Part shown: positions 11,034 through 22,154 of the stretch, piece by piece
How positions within the stretch are numbered: the stretch's first letter is position 1
Layout: the number at the start of each line of letters is the position of its first letter
DNA from: Notospermus geniculatus
Lineage: Eukaryota > Nemertea > Pilidiophora > Heteronemertea > Lineidae
NCBI GenBank assembly: GCA_002633025.1
Contig: NMRB01000227.1
Span: 68,688 to 132,687, forward strand
Direction of reading: 5' to 3'
Length of the DNA: 64,000 nt
Program-made: the position numbers and the translations under genes
The notes under the pieces: model-generated
What the model saw: the letters and a program-made list of their open reading frames with translations, nothing else
Told to the model about the DNA's origin: nothing
Database searches by the model: none

Positions 11034-11402
11034 TCACACTGAGGTAGTTCTGAAAACGTCGTGTCCCATCCTAAAAAATCGTAAAACGGGCAAGAACGTG
11101 TAACGTTTCCAAATAATCGAGAGGTTAAGAAATCGCTCCGCTAACGGTAACACTAACGCTAACGTTATTTTTTACATTGCAAATGTACGTCAGAAATAGC
11201 GTTAGCGTTAGTGTTATCGTTAACGGAGTGGTTTCTTAACCTCTCGATTGTCTCGAAGTTCTGGAGCACTCTTCCCGTCCGAGTCCGTCCAAGAAGTTCG
11301 TAAAAAGACTGTAAAATTTGCCACTACGTCCGCTCGTTCGCAAACAGTTTGAGCCCGTTCGGCAAGATTTTCAAGAACGTACTGAGAACTAGCTCAGTGT
11401 GA
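11034..11402. mobile_element. Inverted-repeat element (TCACACTGAG) with nested hairpin
   Basis: Tips tcacactgaggtagttct and the complement of tcacactgagctagttct bound a 369-bp element. The interior has few features except the hairpin MITE at 11115-11249. The bases after the right tip match those after the palindrome at 9017-9050. Confidence 0.75.
11115..11249. mobile_element. Nested foldback hairpin, FB2-like
   Basis: 135 bp; arms start aatcgagaggttaagaaat and fold for ~57 bp (gctaacggtaacactaacgc / complement). Same architecture as FB2 (gaggtt…gaaatc…aacgttattttt) but diverged in sequence. It lies inside the 11034-11402 element. Confidence 0.85.
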
Positions 11403-11821
11403 TGGGGGCATAAGATGGCCTGCGATGGTTGAGTGGGCAGCTGTTTCTCTCCGTGCTTCTTTTGTCATGGACACCACCGAGTTCACATCACTGGATATTG
11501 ATCAGTCCCTGTCTATAACAGACTTGGTGATCGTCCTCACAAGTCAATATAAACTCTTCGCATTTCAAAGCAATTTATTCCCGAATCGATAGAATTTATG
11601 ACGCGATATATGTCATTATTTGTCGCGTTCAAACCTATCCCTAACGGCTCGAAGAGATGATGTCTCAGATCCGGGTGGATTCTACATCGATATTTTGAAT
11701 ATTGGTTGAGATGAACGCATGCTTGTAAACTACTTGGCTGCGGCTGGGATAACGACCAGTGATTCACACGTTTGGCAGGACGTGGGCATACCAATGAGGC
11801 TGTATCAGTGAAACACCCCGG

Positions 11822-12086
11822 TCCGTATTCTAGAAGCCTCCTTAACTCTAGTCAACTTTAAGCTGTTGTATTCTGCCCTGCAAACAATAGCTAAAGGTAA
11901 ACCTTAAGCGGTCCATTCACGTACAATGAATATTGCACAATATGGGGCCCAAAATGGGTGTCATGTGCTTGTGACATAATCAGTGGAAGAAAGATTGACA
12001 ATAATATTGCCCATATTGATCCTCATATTGTACAATAATATTGCACGTGGATAGGCCGCTTTAGAGTTGAGGAAGCTTCTAGAATC
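11822..12086. mobile_element. MITE interrupted by a second MITE
   Basis: Outer arms ttctagaagcctccttaact (11829-) and the complement of ttctagaagcttcctcaact (to 12085) flank the nested element at 11907-12060. Without it the outer element would be ~110 bp. The left edge reads ccgtattctagaa, recalling the GGxCCGTATTC tips elsewhere, and a partial copy (cccgtattttagaatgctcc) lies near 41065. A run of 12 C follows the right arm. Confidence 0.7.
11907..12060. mobile_element. Harbinger-like MITE with TTA duplication
   Basis: Tips AGCGGTCCATTCACG / complement of AGCGGCCTATCCACG, then caatattattg-type inner arms. Flanked by TTA on both sides (11904-11906, 12061-12063). A 3-bp TTA/TAA duplication is the hallmark of PIF/Harbinger (established). 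It has 154 bp and no coding. Sister copy 23426-23578. Confidence 0.8.
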
Positions 12087-12636
12087 CCCCCCCCCCCGTG
12101 TCGCTTAGGACAATAGGAAACTGTACAATAGGCCTACTGGCAAGCTAACGAAACTTTCACAGTCACTGCTTAATCTTGACGATAGGGCCTGAGGTAAAGC
12201 GTAGGCCTATGTGAAAAGAAATGTCGGAAAAAATCCACAAACAATTTGTAAGAAAAAACTCCAAATATTTTTACATTTTGCACGTTCGATAGTCAGACTG
12301 TTGACTCTATTCCCACACATGCCGATACATTTTTCCAAGTCGAGTTCCATTAGACGAGAGAAACATTTTATCCTTTCCGGGTAAAGTCAATAGTCACGTA
12401 TTTGCTTGTTTGTCTTGTCATCTTCTACAGTTAACTTCGTCGAGAGTATCCATCTTTTAAACCTATATGGCTTCTAGGCGTCGGTATAAATAAACCCAGC
12501 TTTTGAAACCATGGAGGCACTAAAACAACGAACTGGGTTTTCTTAAACGTGGGATGAAAGTTTTGAGAAAAGTAGCCCTGTACCTCCACTTCCATGAAAC
12601 AAACATTTGGCGAAGAGACTGTAACAGGGACCTTCT

Positions 12637-12781
12637 GCAAGAGGCCTGATAGCCCAGGAGTATCACGTCCACTCAGCAAACGGCAGGTCCAAGGTTCTAG
12701 TTCGGGATTAATCATCCCAGGCTCTTCACGTCCGTCGCATTGAACAGTAAGCTATGGTGTTCTGTACCTTGCGCCTCGCGA
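12637..12781 (+). mobile_element. tRNA-derived SINE head fragment
   Basis: Contains an A-box-like tagcccaggagtatcacg, then a B-box-like ggttctagttc ~45 bp later. The spacing and words (gtatcacgtccactc…ggcaggtcc) resemble a tRNA-Val-type promoter. It ends where the internal ~204-bp duplication restarts. Only the head and the following ~70 bases are present. Confidence 0.7.
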
Positions 12782-12849
12782 CTGTACCTCCACTTCCATG
12801 AAACAAACATTTGGCGAAGAGACTGTGACATCATGATCTTCCACAGGTC

Positions 12850-13149
12850 GGGGGCCTCCTAGCCCAGGAGTATCACGTCCACTTAGCAAAGGGCAGGTCC
12901 AAGGTTCTAGTGCGGGACTTAATCATCTCAAGCTTTTACCTTGTGCCTTTGTAAGGGCAAGTAAAAGACCCCGTCCAAGTGAGGAACATGAGAAGCCTGA
13001 GATGGCCTAAATAGTTACCAGGGCCAATAATGTATTGGCTTTGTCCCTGATGGAAAAATGGTCCATGGTTCGAGTCGGGATCAATCATCCCAGGCTCTTT
13101 ACGTCCGTCGCATGGAACAGTACGTGGTGTTTTGTTCATTGCGTCTCGG
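12850..13149 (+). mobile_element. tRNA-derived SINE, cut by gap
   Basis: Head (tagcccaggagtatcacg … ggttctagtgc), body (gggcaagtaaaagaccccg, gtgaggaacatgagaagcc), tail stem (agggccaataatg … tccctgatggaaaaa), then a second head half (ggttcgagtcgggatc) running into the gap. The complete version of this head-body-tail-head chain is at 14260-14698. Confidence 0.75.
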
Positions 13150-13876
13150 NNNNNNNNNNNNNNNNNNNNNNNNNNNNNNNNNNNNNNNNNNNNNNNNNNN
13201 NNNNNNNNNNNNNNNNNNNNNNNNNNNNNNNNNNNNNNNNNNNNNNNNNNNNNNNNNNNNNNNNNNNNNNNNNNNNNNNNNNNNNNNNNNNNNNNNNNNN
13301 NNNNNNNNNNNNNNNNNNNNNNNNNNNNNNNNNNNNNNNNNNNNNNNNNNNNNNNNNNNNNNNNNNNNNNNNNNNNNNNNNNNNNNNNNNNNNNNNNNNN
13401 NNNNNNNNNNNNNNNNNNNNNNNNNNNNNNNNNNNNNNNNNNNNNNNNNNNNNNNNNNNNNNNNNNNNNNNNNNNNNNNNNNNNNNNNNNNNNNNNNNNN
13501 NNNNNNNNNNNNNNNNNNNNNNNNNNNNNNNNNNNNNNNNNNNNNNNNNNNNNNNNNNNNNNNNNNNNNNNNNNNNNNNNNNNNNNNNNNNNNNNNNNNN
13601 NNNNNNNNNNNNNNNNNNNNNNNNNNNNNNNNNNNNNNNNNNNNNNNNNNNNNNNNNNNNNNNNNNNNNNNNNNNNNNNNNNNNNNNNNNNNNNNNNNNN
13701 NNNNNNNNNNNNNNNNNNNNNNNNNNNNNNNNNNNNNNNNNNNNNNNNNNNNNNNNNNNNNNNNNNNNNNNNNNNNNNNNNNNNNNNNNNNNNNNNNNNN
13801 NNNNNNNNNNNNNNNNNNNNNNNNNNNNNNNNNNNNNNNNNNNNNNNNNNNNNNNNNNNNNNNNNNNNNNNNNNNN
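13150..13876. other. Assembly gap, 727 N
   Basis: No sequence. Long apparent reading frames across it are artefacts of undetermined bases. Confidence 0.99.
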
Positions 13877-14559
13877 CAAATATTTTTACATTTTGCACGT
13901 TCGATAGTCAGACTGTTGACTCTATTCCCACACATGCCGATACATTTTTCCAAGTCGAGTTCCATTAGACGAGAGAAACATTTTATCCCTTCCGGGTAAA
14001 GTCAATAGTCACGTATTTGCTTGTTTGTCTTGTCATCTTCTACAGTTAACTTCGTCGAGAGTATCCATCTTTTAAACCTATATGGCTTCCAGACGTCGGT
14101 ATAAATAAACCCAGCTTTTGAAACCATGGAGGCACTAAAACAACGAACTGGGTTTTCCTGACCGTGGGATGAAAGTTTTGAGAAAAGTAGCCCTGTACCT
14201 CCACTTCCATGAAACAAACATTTGGCGAAGAGACTGTGACATCATGATCTTCCACAGGTCGGAGGCCTCCTAGCCCAGGAGTATCACGTCCACTTAGCAA
14301 AGGGCAGGTCCAAGGTTCTAGTGCGGGACTTAATCATCTCAAGCTTTTACCTTGTGCCTTTGTAAGGGCAAGTAAAAGACCCCGTCCAAGTGAGGAACAT
14401 GAGAAGCCTGAGATGGCCTAAATAGTTACCAGGGCCAATAATGTATTGGCTTTGTCCCTGATGGAAAAATGGTCCATGGTTCGAGTCGGGATCAATCATC
14501 CCAGGCTCTTTACGTCCGTCGCATGGAACAGTACGTGGTGTTTTGTTCATTGCGTCTCG
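13877..14559. repeat. Right copy of the SINE-bearing duplication
   Basis: Matches 12262-13149 except that it lacks the ~204-bp internal duplication. The sequence continues past 14559 into the remaining SINE tail. Confidence 0.85.
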
Positions 14560-14698
14560 GTAAGGGCAGGTAAACGAAAAAGACCTCATCCAAGTGAGGA
14601 ACATGAGTAGCTTGAGCTGGGCCATTCCATAGTTTAACCAGGCCCAATAAATGTTTTGGCTTGTTCCTGATGGAAAAATCCAATCCAATCCAATGAAA
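14260..14698 (+). mobile_element. Dimeric tRNA-derived SINE
   Basis: Order: tRNA-like head (A-box-like tagcccaggag, B-box-like ggttctagtgc), body, tail stem-loop (agggccaataatg…tccctgatgg), then the 3' part of a second head (ggttcgagtcgggatca), second body (aagacctcatccaagtgagg) and second tail (tgatggaaaaat) ending in ccaatccaatccaat. The simple-repeat terminus is typical of SINE 3' ends. Minus-strand open frames here are incidental. Confidence 0.75.
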
Positions 14699-14699
14699 T

Positions 14700-15898
14700 A
14701 CTTCGACATCCTACCGGGAAGGATATATTTTTGGCCTAACCTGCCTAGAGACCCGTGCACGGCAATTCGAGCAACCAATCTATACCGATGTTCCGGGCTA
14801 TTGGTAGATCGTTGTGATTTGGAAGGATTCAGGTCACGTTTACGATGAACGAGCCGTCTACGCAACCATGCCATGGCCAGCCAGTCAAAGAGGGCTATTT
14901 ATCTTCCCTCATCGATTTGTGGTGTCGTAAAATCCCCGGGGATAACACCCAATCTCCGGTACGAACGCTATCGGAGAAACACTTTACGGCACTGATCATA
15001 GCTGGACAAAAATAACTAAAAGTGTTATCGCGGTAAGAAATACGTAATATGTTACAGCTCGTGTATAACATATTGGCAATCAGCAGGTGGCGCTCCATGA
15101 AACTGAATCCTTGTCGACATCGATGGAACCGGTGTAATGTTTTTCATTGTGGCCATTTTTCTGTGCTCTCATTGTTTGGAACACCGGGAAACAGACTCAC
15201 TGTTTCTCTTCGTGTCGCTCATTGTCAAGTCGCGCCTTATTCCGTCAATCTATTGTAGGCCTAATGTAACACTGGCACACGCGTCACACTGAAAAACGTT
15301 ACACTGGTTTTCTTGACTTTTCTCCAGTCAGAGAGAGACTTATCCCATATTTACATGTTTAAATAAAATGATTATTAATTAAAATAAAATCCCTGATCTA
15401 CTTGCAAATAAATCGGGGTTCGTTTTGGTGGGTCCCCAAAATGACAATACAACAGGAAGGAGTGGTTTCTGACCTCTGACCCACTTTCCCAGTATGCATG
15501 TAGCGTTGACAGTAAATCGAAATTAAGCGGTTGCTAGCTTATTCTAGATAAAACAGTGATAAAAGGGAATATGGATTTATGACTGGGAACATATCTTGGA
15601 CTATTAGGGACAATGAATCATCTTACAGTGACAGGATTTAGTAACTAACTGCATGGCAGAGTTACGTACAATTCAGAGGAATATCCTGCACCCTACTCCA
15701 CTGATCTCAAGGAATTGTTACTGAAGATTGTTGAAAAGGTTTTGGCATCTGCTGGTAACCGGAGCATAACGTCTTATAGAAAGAGCTATAAATGTATGCA
15801 CCGTGAATCTATGTATGTACTTCAGCATTACCCAGTGCTCAATAAATTTTTTTGGAAACGTTGGTTTTCTATATTTGGCAGAAGTTAGTGACAGTATA
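14700..15898. other. Mostly unassigned; one dispersed repeat
   Basis: A ~100-bp dispersed repeat occupies 15155-15256. The rest shows no element or exon I can support. Confidence 0.5.
15155..15256 (+). repeat. Dispersed repeat (…cttattccgtcaat…)
   Basis: Shares the ordered words attgttt(t)gga(a)acac, gtttctct and tgtcaagtcgc with 55656-55755, and cttat(t)ccgtcaatct with 25455-25562. Family and boundaries unknown. Confidence 0.55.
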
Positions 15899-16058
15899 AG
15901 TAAAGTCGTCCCCGAATTTCGCAAATTTTCGACCCCAACCGGGATCTTCCTCAGGCACTTTCTAGTAGAGATCCCAGAAGTGAATGAGCTGGAAAGTGCA
16001 TGAGGAAGACCCCGGTTGGGATCGAAAATTTGCGAATAAATTCGGAGACGACTTTACT
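15899..16058. mobile_element. Foldback MITE (agtaaagtcgtc tips)
   Basis: 160 bp. Long complementary arms (aatttcgcaaattttcgacc, ccgggatcttcctcaggca…) enclose a ~28-base loop. A second copy lies at 20785-20933 and a half copy is buried at 44559-44610. Confidence 0.9.
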
Positions 16059-16059
16059 A

Positions 16060-16690
16060 ATATACTTGTCATTTTGTGTGTCGTTTTTTGCTGTATTTTG
16101 GTTATCGGATACATGTACATGTAATGATAGGAATTCCATTCGTATGACGTAAACCTATGAGTACCCGGTCGTATTCTCAAGATGAATTCATTTCATCCAC
16201 CCACGAATGGAAAAAGCGTTGATACGACTGGCACACGAGGGTGCTAAACTCTCGGAGGAAAATTGATTATGCAAAGTCCGCAAATGTTCAGCTTCCATAT
16301 ATCAATTTTATGAGGCTGTATCAGAGCTGGATCGATGGATGCTGATTTTAGATTAGTCGAATCAGGACATGGAAGCCGATGAGAAGGTGGTAGATTCTTG
16401 TATGCGCGGTCGCCAGCGATGCTGTGAATATGGCCGATTAGTTAGGTGTAGGAGCATGTTGGCTTTGCTTTTCGACGAACAGAATCGATGAGATACAAGG
16501 CAGGATAATAAAAAAATGATAGAAATGGTAGTGACGTGTTAAGTAGAATGACTACTATGTAAAAAAGATACGGTACAGTAGATGATATTCTTAAGAGGGG
16601 ATTGACTTCTGGATGACACGACATGGCGAGTGTGGAACGGAAGGAGTTCAACAGCAACAACAAATCTAAGGCTTAAGTTTGGTCTGGCCG
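16060..16690. other. Unassigned sequence
   Basis: No repeat copy or gene recognised. A short acatgtacatgta palindrome lies near 16110-16122. Confidence 0.5.
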
Positions 16691-16697
16691 ATTTTCG

Positions 16698-16995
16698 AGC
16701 ACTGAATGATAACCCCACGAACGATGAGAGCGTAGGGTCATCTGTGTACATTTGAAGAGGCCAACGTACATTTGCACATGGGACACTAATTGTGCTGAAA
16801 ATAGAAATGGAATTCAAGGCATCAAGTTGACAAATTCATGTACCCCACTACCTTAAAAAAAGTTGAAAATAAGCTCCTGCCTATTGCGTAAAGCCAAAAT
16901 TCAGGCAGTGAGAGATATCTGGTGGTAACAAATGAAGTGTATCCCTCAGTTACTTCATCGTTCGCAGTTAAACCTTTATGTTTGATTCCTTTATG
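16698..16995 (+). mobile_element. ~480-bp MITE family S7, left part missing
   Basis: Starts inside the family (gaaccccacgaacgatga region, here gataaccccacgaacgatga) and runs to the complete right tip …aacctttatgtttgattcc, ending cctttatg. Full copies: 21596-22076, 31083-31549, 35832-36321. Confidence 0.8.
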
Positions 16996-17490
16996 CCAGT
17001 ACGTATCCCTAGAACTGTACTGAGTTATCCTGTGGTGTTTTCCATTGTACAAAGGAATACCTTTGGGGCCAGGCAAAACTTCACCTAAAGCTGAACCCAC
17101 TACCGAATTCACATAGCATAAACTAATCATTTTACACTTAAGCTTCCAACCAATGCATTCAAATATCACTCTCCTCACTTCATTTACTCACCAACATTTG
17201 CCCTATTGACGAGAAATCATCGGGGAGTCCATCGCGACAAGATATAAATATTGTTGAAAGATTGTAATGGATTTTTCTATCCAGTTAGATTATATCCCTT
17301 TGAATGAATAAGATGTTACCATCCAGTGTTACTTGGAAGGCAAGTCATTTTGTCTTCATCTATTCTAGTGATTGAGATAGAGTTTGTATATAATCCAGGC
17401 TTATAAATGGGAATCTTGCTGCTTTTTTCTTCAGTCGTCTGATTGATTTTGTTGGGAGTGTGCAAAATTATCTATATTGGATTGCGATTT

Positions 17491-17719
17491 TTAAAGGACC
17501 ACGGTATTGCCACTTTTTTTCTCGACCGCCGGCGCCACCGCGCCACTCTCCAACCCAGGGACTATAACTACGTTGTCGGCGAATTGGCCCGATTTTCTAC
17601 GTACATTTTATAATTCATTTTTTTAATTAGTGTTGCTGCCGCTAGGTGGCTCCCTATACATGTACGTCAGCAGTCAAATTACACAGTAAAGATCGCATAC
17701 TGGTACCGTGGTCCTTTAA
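17491..17719. mobile_element. TTAA element, family T1, sharing its TTAA with the next element
   Basis: Ends TTAAAGGACCACGGTATTGCC and ggtaccgtggtcctttaa; TTAA at 17491-17494 and 17716-17719. It is inverted relative to the copies at 20142-20353, 53642-53857 and 62926-63137 and more diverged. TTAA target duplication is known for piggyBac and Kolobok; tips starting AGGA fit neither firmly. Confidence 0.85.
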
Positions 17720-17969
17720 AGCCACTTTATTGAATTCATGAAGTGCTTATGGCCTCTGACGTTAGTGTAGTGTAAAATGTACTATGCTCTATCTCAATAC
17801 ATGAGCTCTGCCTGCAGTTTTTTTTAATGTTTGCTGTAAACTAGGCCTTGATTCTTTGAAGTACGTTTCAGGCAAGCATTTTTGTGACCTTTACCAGGCT
17901 ATGAGACCTCTACCTGCACTCTCGGAATACTTTGAAAATACCGTAAAATTGAATACAAAGAGGCTTTAA
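17716..17969. mobile_element. TTAA element, family T2, abutting T1
   Basis: Left tip TTAAAGCCACTTTATTGAA, right tip the complement of TTAAAGCCTCTTTGTATTCA. TTAA at 17716-17719 (shared) and 17966-17969. An inverted copy at 38736-38995 aligns over the full length (cttgattcttt, tagatagagcatagtacatt). Confidence 0.8.
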
Positions 17970-18500
17970 CAACGCGCCAGGTCCAGAGATTCGCCTTCAA
18001 TGGTGACCTTGATCATGTTGTTACTACACCGGAGAAAAAAATGGCCTATCTCCCGAAAAGATGCAAAAACATGTTCCAATTAACCTCAATAAATCCAATC
18101 CTAACGCGTTCAGATCATCAGGGACATACCAGGAAATGAAATCACGAACTAGTAACAAAGCAACTCTTGGTACAATCAGACCAGACGCCCGTGACTTCGG
18201 ATTAAAACATGTACACATCCGGGACACAAAGGCGCTGGCAGAGTCGCCATTATGCAACGGGTTACGTTTTGTCACGGTCACGCCTGATGGGGATTCCGCT
18301 GATGATATTTTCAGCAAACCCATTGAGTTATCTGAAAGAGAAGCCAACTCTAATCATAGAATGTCGCCGAGTTTGTCGAGGTTAGTCATTAGCTGTTTTC
18401 TGATGATGAGATTGTTGGTTATGACGATAGAATCGGTTTATGAGGGATTCGGCAGCTTAAATCACATCATGACATAAATGAATGTATCTCAGTGAAGTCT

Positions 18501-18770
18501 GTACCATACGCACCGCGCCTATTGATTTCGCTAGGATTGGGGCAATTTTTCGCGATTGGGACGAGGTTCGCACGAAACCGCCGCACGGACTCGCCTGTTT
18601 TTTCAGCACCTGCCCTATGTGTTGTCGGGCCAGGTTTGAAAGAAGGGATTCTTCGAACCGATCGATACTGACCGTGTTTTGGGGTGATTTTGTGGCGAAT
18701 CTTTGCCGATATTGACTGAACTCCATGCAGCTCACAATGCTGACGTGGTTCCCCGTACTTCGTTGAACTT
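18501..18770. promoter_or_regulatory. CpG-dense patch, possible promoter or first exon
   Basis: There are 13 CpG dinucleotides in the 100 bases 18501-18600, far above the surroundings. The region stays largely open on both strands (frames of 77, 92 and 114 codons between 18467 and 18811) and is followed at 18784 by atggcggccattttt, which resembles a YY1-type promoter motif. No TATA box or protein family is recognised, and the motif aaaatggccgcc also occurs inside transposons at 24470 and 38180, so it is weak evidence. Confidence 0.3.
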
Positions 18771-18917
18771 CTCAAGTGATGAAGGTATGGCGGCCATTTT
18801 TGTTTCGACATAGTATCAGTCCAGCCTCGCTGTTGCCACTGGCTATATGTAGGTTGGACAGGAGACCAGTGTTATCAAGGTGGGGAGGAAGAAAGCGTCA
18901 CCTAATGCATACTGTAT

Positions 18918-19040
18918 TGCTCAAAATTACTGAAATGAAAGGGACGTCTGGGTCCTGATCAGTTTCAAAGCCGTCCATTGTATAGGACCTCCTGGTTACA
19001 ATGTGCTGCCCTCTATCGTAGTTGTGATCCCCATTGATGG
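18918..19040 (+). mobile_element. MITE (aatgggga tips), left end missing
   Basis: Shares gtcctgatcagttt, tccattgtata, gtgctgccctctatcg and the right tip gatccccattga with 21143-21311 and 57020-57181. Confidence 0.7.
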
Positions 19041-20141
19041 TTGTTGTTTCGAGAATATGACCTTGGGGAATGTGACTCGCGTAGAAATATATCCATCAAA
19101 ATTCACTTCATTATCCTCAGCAGTGCCTGAAACATAACTGCCAGTTCAGTGAAGAGTTCGGCGGGAGTGACCAAATCGACACGGCATCATTGCTGTAGGC
19201 CTGTGTGCGTACGCCTTACTCTTTAATGGGACCCTAAACCCATTGGAGCAAGAGACTCTCCGTATGATAGCTCGAGGCAGAGCTCACAACGACATGAAAG
19301 AAATGTTGATAGTACTTGTAAAATAAAGTATCCTGCATCGTTGCATATATATATATCGAAAGGTATTAGGCCTACATTTCACACGACATGCAGGTGTGAA
19401 AGGAATCCAAGTACCTCTGGAATCAAAGCCCGGTCTTATTTTTCAGCGAGGGATTAGAATATATGGCTAGAGAGGCCATGAACATTCGAATATAACTATA
19501 CAATAGCAGGATATTGTTTGGCGGATCTGCATTCCTAGGACGCTGATTCCTGTCACGTCTGCAGAAAATGGAGAGTGACGTTAGCTATCATTCTGGTGTG
19601 GATTTTGGAGATGAGGGGTCACCCAGTGCCTCTTCTTTCAAAATAAGCGATTGATTTCAAGAAATTGTCCAATTATTTGATAATTCCACGGTCAATTTCA
19701 AAGATTTTCACTTCCAAAGATAAGAAAAGGAGGGTCGCCTCCTCGGATCAGTGCCTGTCATTGATGTTATTGAATCGTCGCATCTTCTTGTGAATTGATA
19801 TAGAATGACATCTTCCGAGTCAGATCTTCAAAAGCAAATAATGGAAGATCAAATTTAATTCTTGCCGGAGGCGCATTGTTCTGAGGATCATTATACTTAT
19901 GCCAAAGGTCACGGGTGACTTAAGGGAAGGGATGGGTTGCAATTATACATTTCAACCTCTATATCGAACTTCTTGTAACGAAAGCAATTTGACGAATTTA
20001 ATCTCTGTAAAACACAGATCTGATCACATTTAAAATTGTGTAGGCAGATTTTGTTCTCGCTGCAAGAAGGCTGAGATCTCAGTTTCCCAGCGTTGAAAAA
20101 TTGTTAACTGTTTCACTCCCTCTGGTTTTTCTGCTAAATTC
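19041..20141. other. Unassigned sequence
   Basis: Nothing recognised except a short (ta)n run near 19345. No exon with splice signals stands out. Confidence 0.5.
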
Positions 20142-20353
20142 TTAAAGGAGCACGGTATTGGATCTCAAATGCGTTATTTGACTGCCGACGTAGAGGGAGC
20201 CACCTGGCGGCAGTAAGACGAACTACAAAAATGCATTACAAAATGTACGCAGTAAATCGGGTCATTCGCCGAGACGTAGTCAGACCCGTGGGTTGGAGAG
20301 TGGCGCGGTGGCGCCGGCTGTCGAGAAAAAGTGGCAATACCGTGCTCCTTTAA
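20142..20353. mobile_element. TTAA element, family T1
   Basis: TTAAAGGAGCACGGTATTG and its near-perfect complement at the right; TTAA at both ends (20142-20145, 20350-20353). The interior contains gccgacgtagagggagccac and a GC-rich ggcgcggtggcgccgg palindrome. 212 bp, no coding. Confidence 0.9.
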
Positions 20354-20784
20354 AAATCCTGCGAGGGCTACGTCCATTGCGGCTCTGCTCGGTCTCCATC
20401 AAAGTAGTCGCTCGGTATTCCAAGCGGTAGTCTTCTTCTTCATTGATGTCTGTGATAATTTCTGGTCTGACAACAAGTTATCGCATTAGTCACATTGAAA
20501 AACTGGACGAGTGACGGATGACTCACCCGGTAAGTCACTTGTGTCAAATCGGAAGGAGATTTTTTTATCGAAATGAACTATTTTCAACATTTGAAAAATT
20601 GAAATGACCGATAGACGTATCCGATGGATGTAAGCCAACTGATTAAAGCTTATTTTCTGACCAGACTGGCTGGCGCTCACTGTAAATTGTTTCGCAGAAG
20701 ATATCGGATACGAAGATCATTATAGGAGATTTCACTTGCTACATTTGCTACCCAACAGAAAGCACAACGAACGACACACAAAAA

Positions 20785-20933
20785 CGTCGTCTCCAAAATT
20801 TCGCAAATTTTCGACCCCAACCGGGGTCTTCCTCAGGCACTTTCTAGTAGAGCTATAAGTGTAATGAGCTGGCACTAAGTGCCTGAGGAAGACCCCGGTT
20901 GGGGTCGAAAATTTGCGAAATTTTGGATACGAT
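20785..20933. mobile_element. Foldback MITE (second copy of 15899-16058 family)
   Basis: Arms tccaaaatttcgcaaatttt… and ccggggtcttcctcaggcac with their complements; the loop is ~27 bases. The outer ~12 bases differ from the first copy, but the inner arms are near identical. Confidence 0.9.
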
Positions 20934-21142
20934 TTGGATCTACATTTGCTACGGTACCAATATCGCGAAGCAACTGAAAGCTACAAAGGGCAGATGAAAT
21001 TTCAGACAATCGGCCCGATTGTGATTGCGCCGAGCAGGCCTTTGAGTCGATTGACAAGCATAACCTGGTTGTGGCAGTTTTACCCATTTTCCTTTCACTT
21101 TTTGTATTTTTTGAATTACATGTAGAAAATGTACGGTCCTAA

Positions 21143-21311
21143 CAATGGGGACCCTAGCCCACTGCCTCAGTAGGTGTCACTAGTGGTTAGAACTACATGT
21201 ATTGAAATGAAACTGACATCCCGGTCCTGATCAATTTTCCACGCAAAGGCGTCCATTGTATATGACCTGGTTTCGGTGTGCTGCCCTATATCTTAGCTAG
21301 GATCCCCACTG
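21143..21311. mobile_element. MITE with CAATGGGGA tips
   Basis: Left caatggggaccctagccc, right gctaggatccccactg; ~169 bp. Copies at 57020-57181 (best) and 18918-19040 (partial). Confidence 0.8.
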
Positions 21312-21595
21312 TCTTTTACTCTCCTCGTGATTGGTTTAAACATTTGCTAAAATCAATGACATCTGATGTCGGCCAGGTTCGTCCTTTGGAGATTGACTCA
21401 TCGGCATAAAATGATAGTCCCAGATGCTCCCCTGGTCTCTATGCTAACTCAGCAAGGGAAGTCAATCGATTTGGTCAATACCATCTTTCTGTGAATGGCC
21501 GCATTACGGCAACTACGTCGTTAGGCCACGCGGAGTAATGGTTTCTGTAGCACAGAGAATGATTTGAACTTAACAACACACCTAATGGCTGATAT

Positions 21596-22076
21596 CAAAG
21601 GAATCAAACATAAGTTACAAATTTAGCATTTTATAAATGTGGACAGTATACCTTTATTAAAACTCAACAAATTTGTATTCTCACTCTTCCATATGATAGG
21701 CTAGACCCTTCTGCTTGTTAGTGCAAATTTTGTTGAATTCAGACAAGATGATGATCTTATGACACAACAGGACTGAATGAGAACCCCACGAACGATGAGA
21801 GCGCAAGGTCATCTGTGTGTACATTTGAATAGGCTAACGTACATTTGCACAAAGATCACTAATTGTGCTGAAAACAGCTCTGTTATCCTCAGAAATGGAA
21901 TTCAAGGCATCGTGGTGACAGATTCATGTACCCACTACAGTGAAAAAGTTGAAACTCCTGCCTATTACGTAAAGCCAAAATTCAGGCAGTTAGAGACATC
22001 TGGTGGCAACACGTGAAGTGTATCCCTCAGTTACGTCATCGTTCGCAGCTAAACCTTTATGTTTGATTCCTTCATG
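21596..22076 (+). mobile_element. ~480-bp MITE family S7 with 7-bp target duplication
   Basis: Tips caaaggaatcaaacataag / …ctttatgtttgattccttcatg. Flanked by ctgatat on both sides (21589-21595 and 22077-22083), an exact 7-bp duplication. 481 bp, no coding. Superfamilies with 7-8 bp duplications and CA tips include P; Dada makes 6-7 bp. Assignment is inference. Confidence 0.85.
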
Positions 22077-22154
22077 CTGATATTCAGCTAGCTAATGTTT
22101 TTAGTTCATGTTTTTTAGAATATTTACACTAGACTTTCATGAATACCAGCCATT
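22077..22154. mobile_element. Small MITE relic, GCTGATATTCA tips
   Basis: gctgatattca… and …tcatgaataccagc are inverted ends like those of 10772-10888. It overlaps the target duplication of the S7 element on its left, so S7 inserted in the tip of this MITE. Confidence 0.6.

Larger units (their letters stand above)
12262..13149. repeat. Left copy of SINE-bearing duplication, ends at gap
   Basis: 12262-13149 corresponds to 13877-14559 across the gap, starting with the same caaatatttttacattttgc and ending with the same cattgcgtctcgg. The left copy is ~204 bp longer because it carries an internal tandem duplication beginning at 12578 and again at 12782 (ctgtacctccacttccatg). The arrangement again suggests overlapping contig ends from two haplotypes. 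Confidence 0.85.

Noticed and set aside
12936-13999. Open frames of 247-320 codons
   Set aside because: They consist almost wholly of undetermined bases of the 727-N gap; the real ends are SINE sequence.
18024-18477. 107-codon minus and 138-codon plus frames on the same DNA
   Set aside because: They are mutually overlapping on opposite strands, without recognisable domains or splice context.
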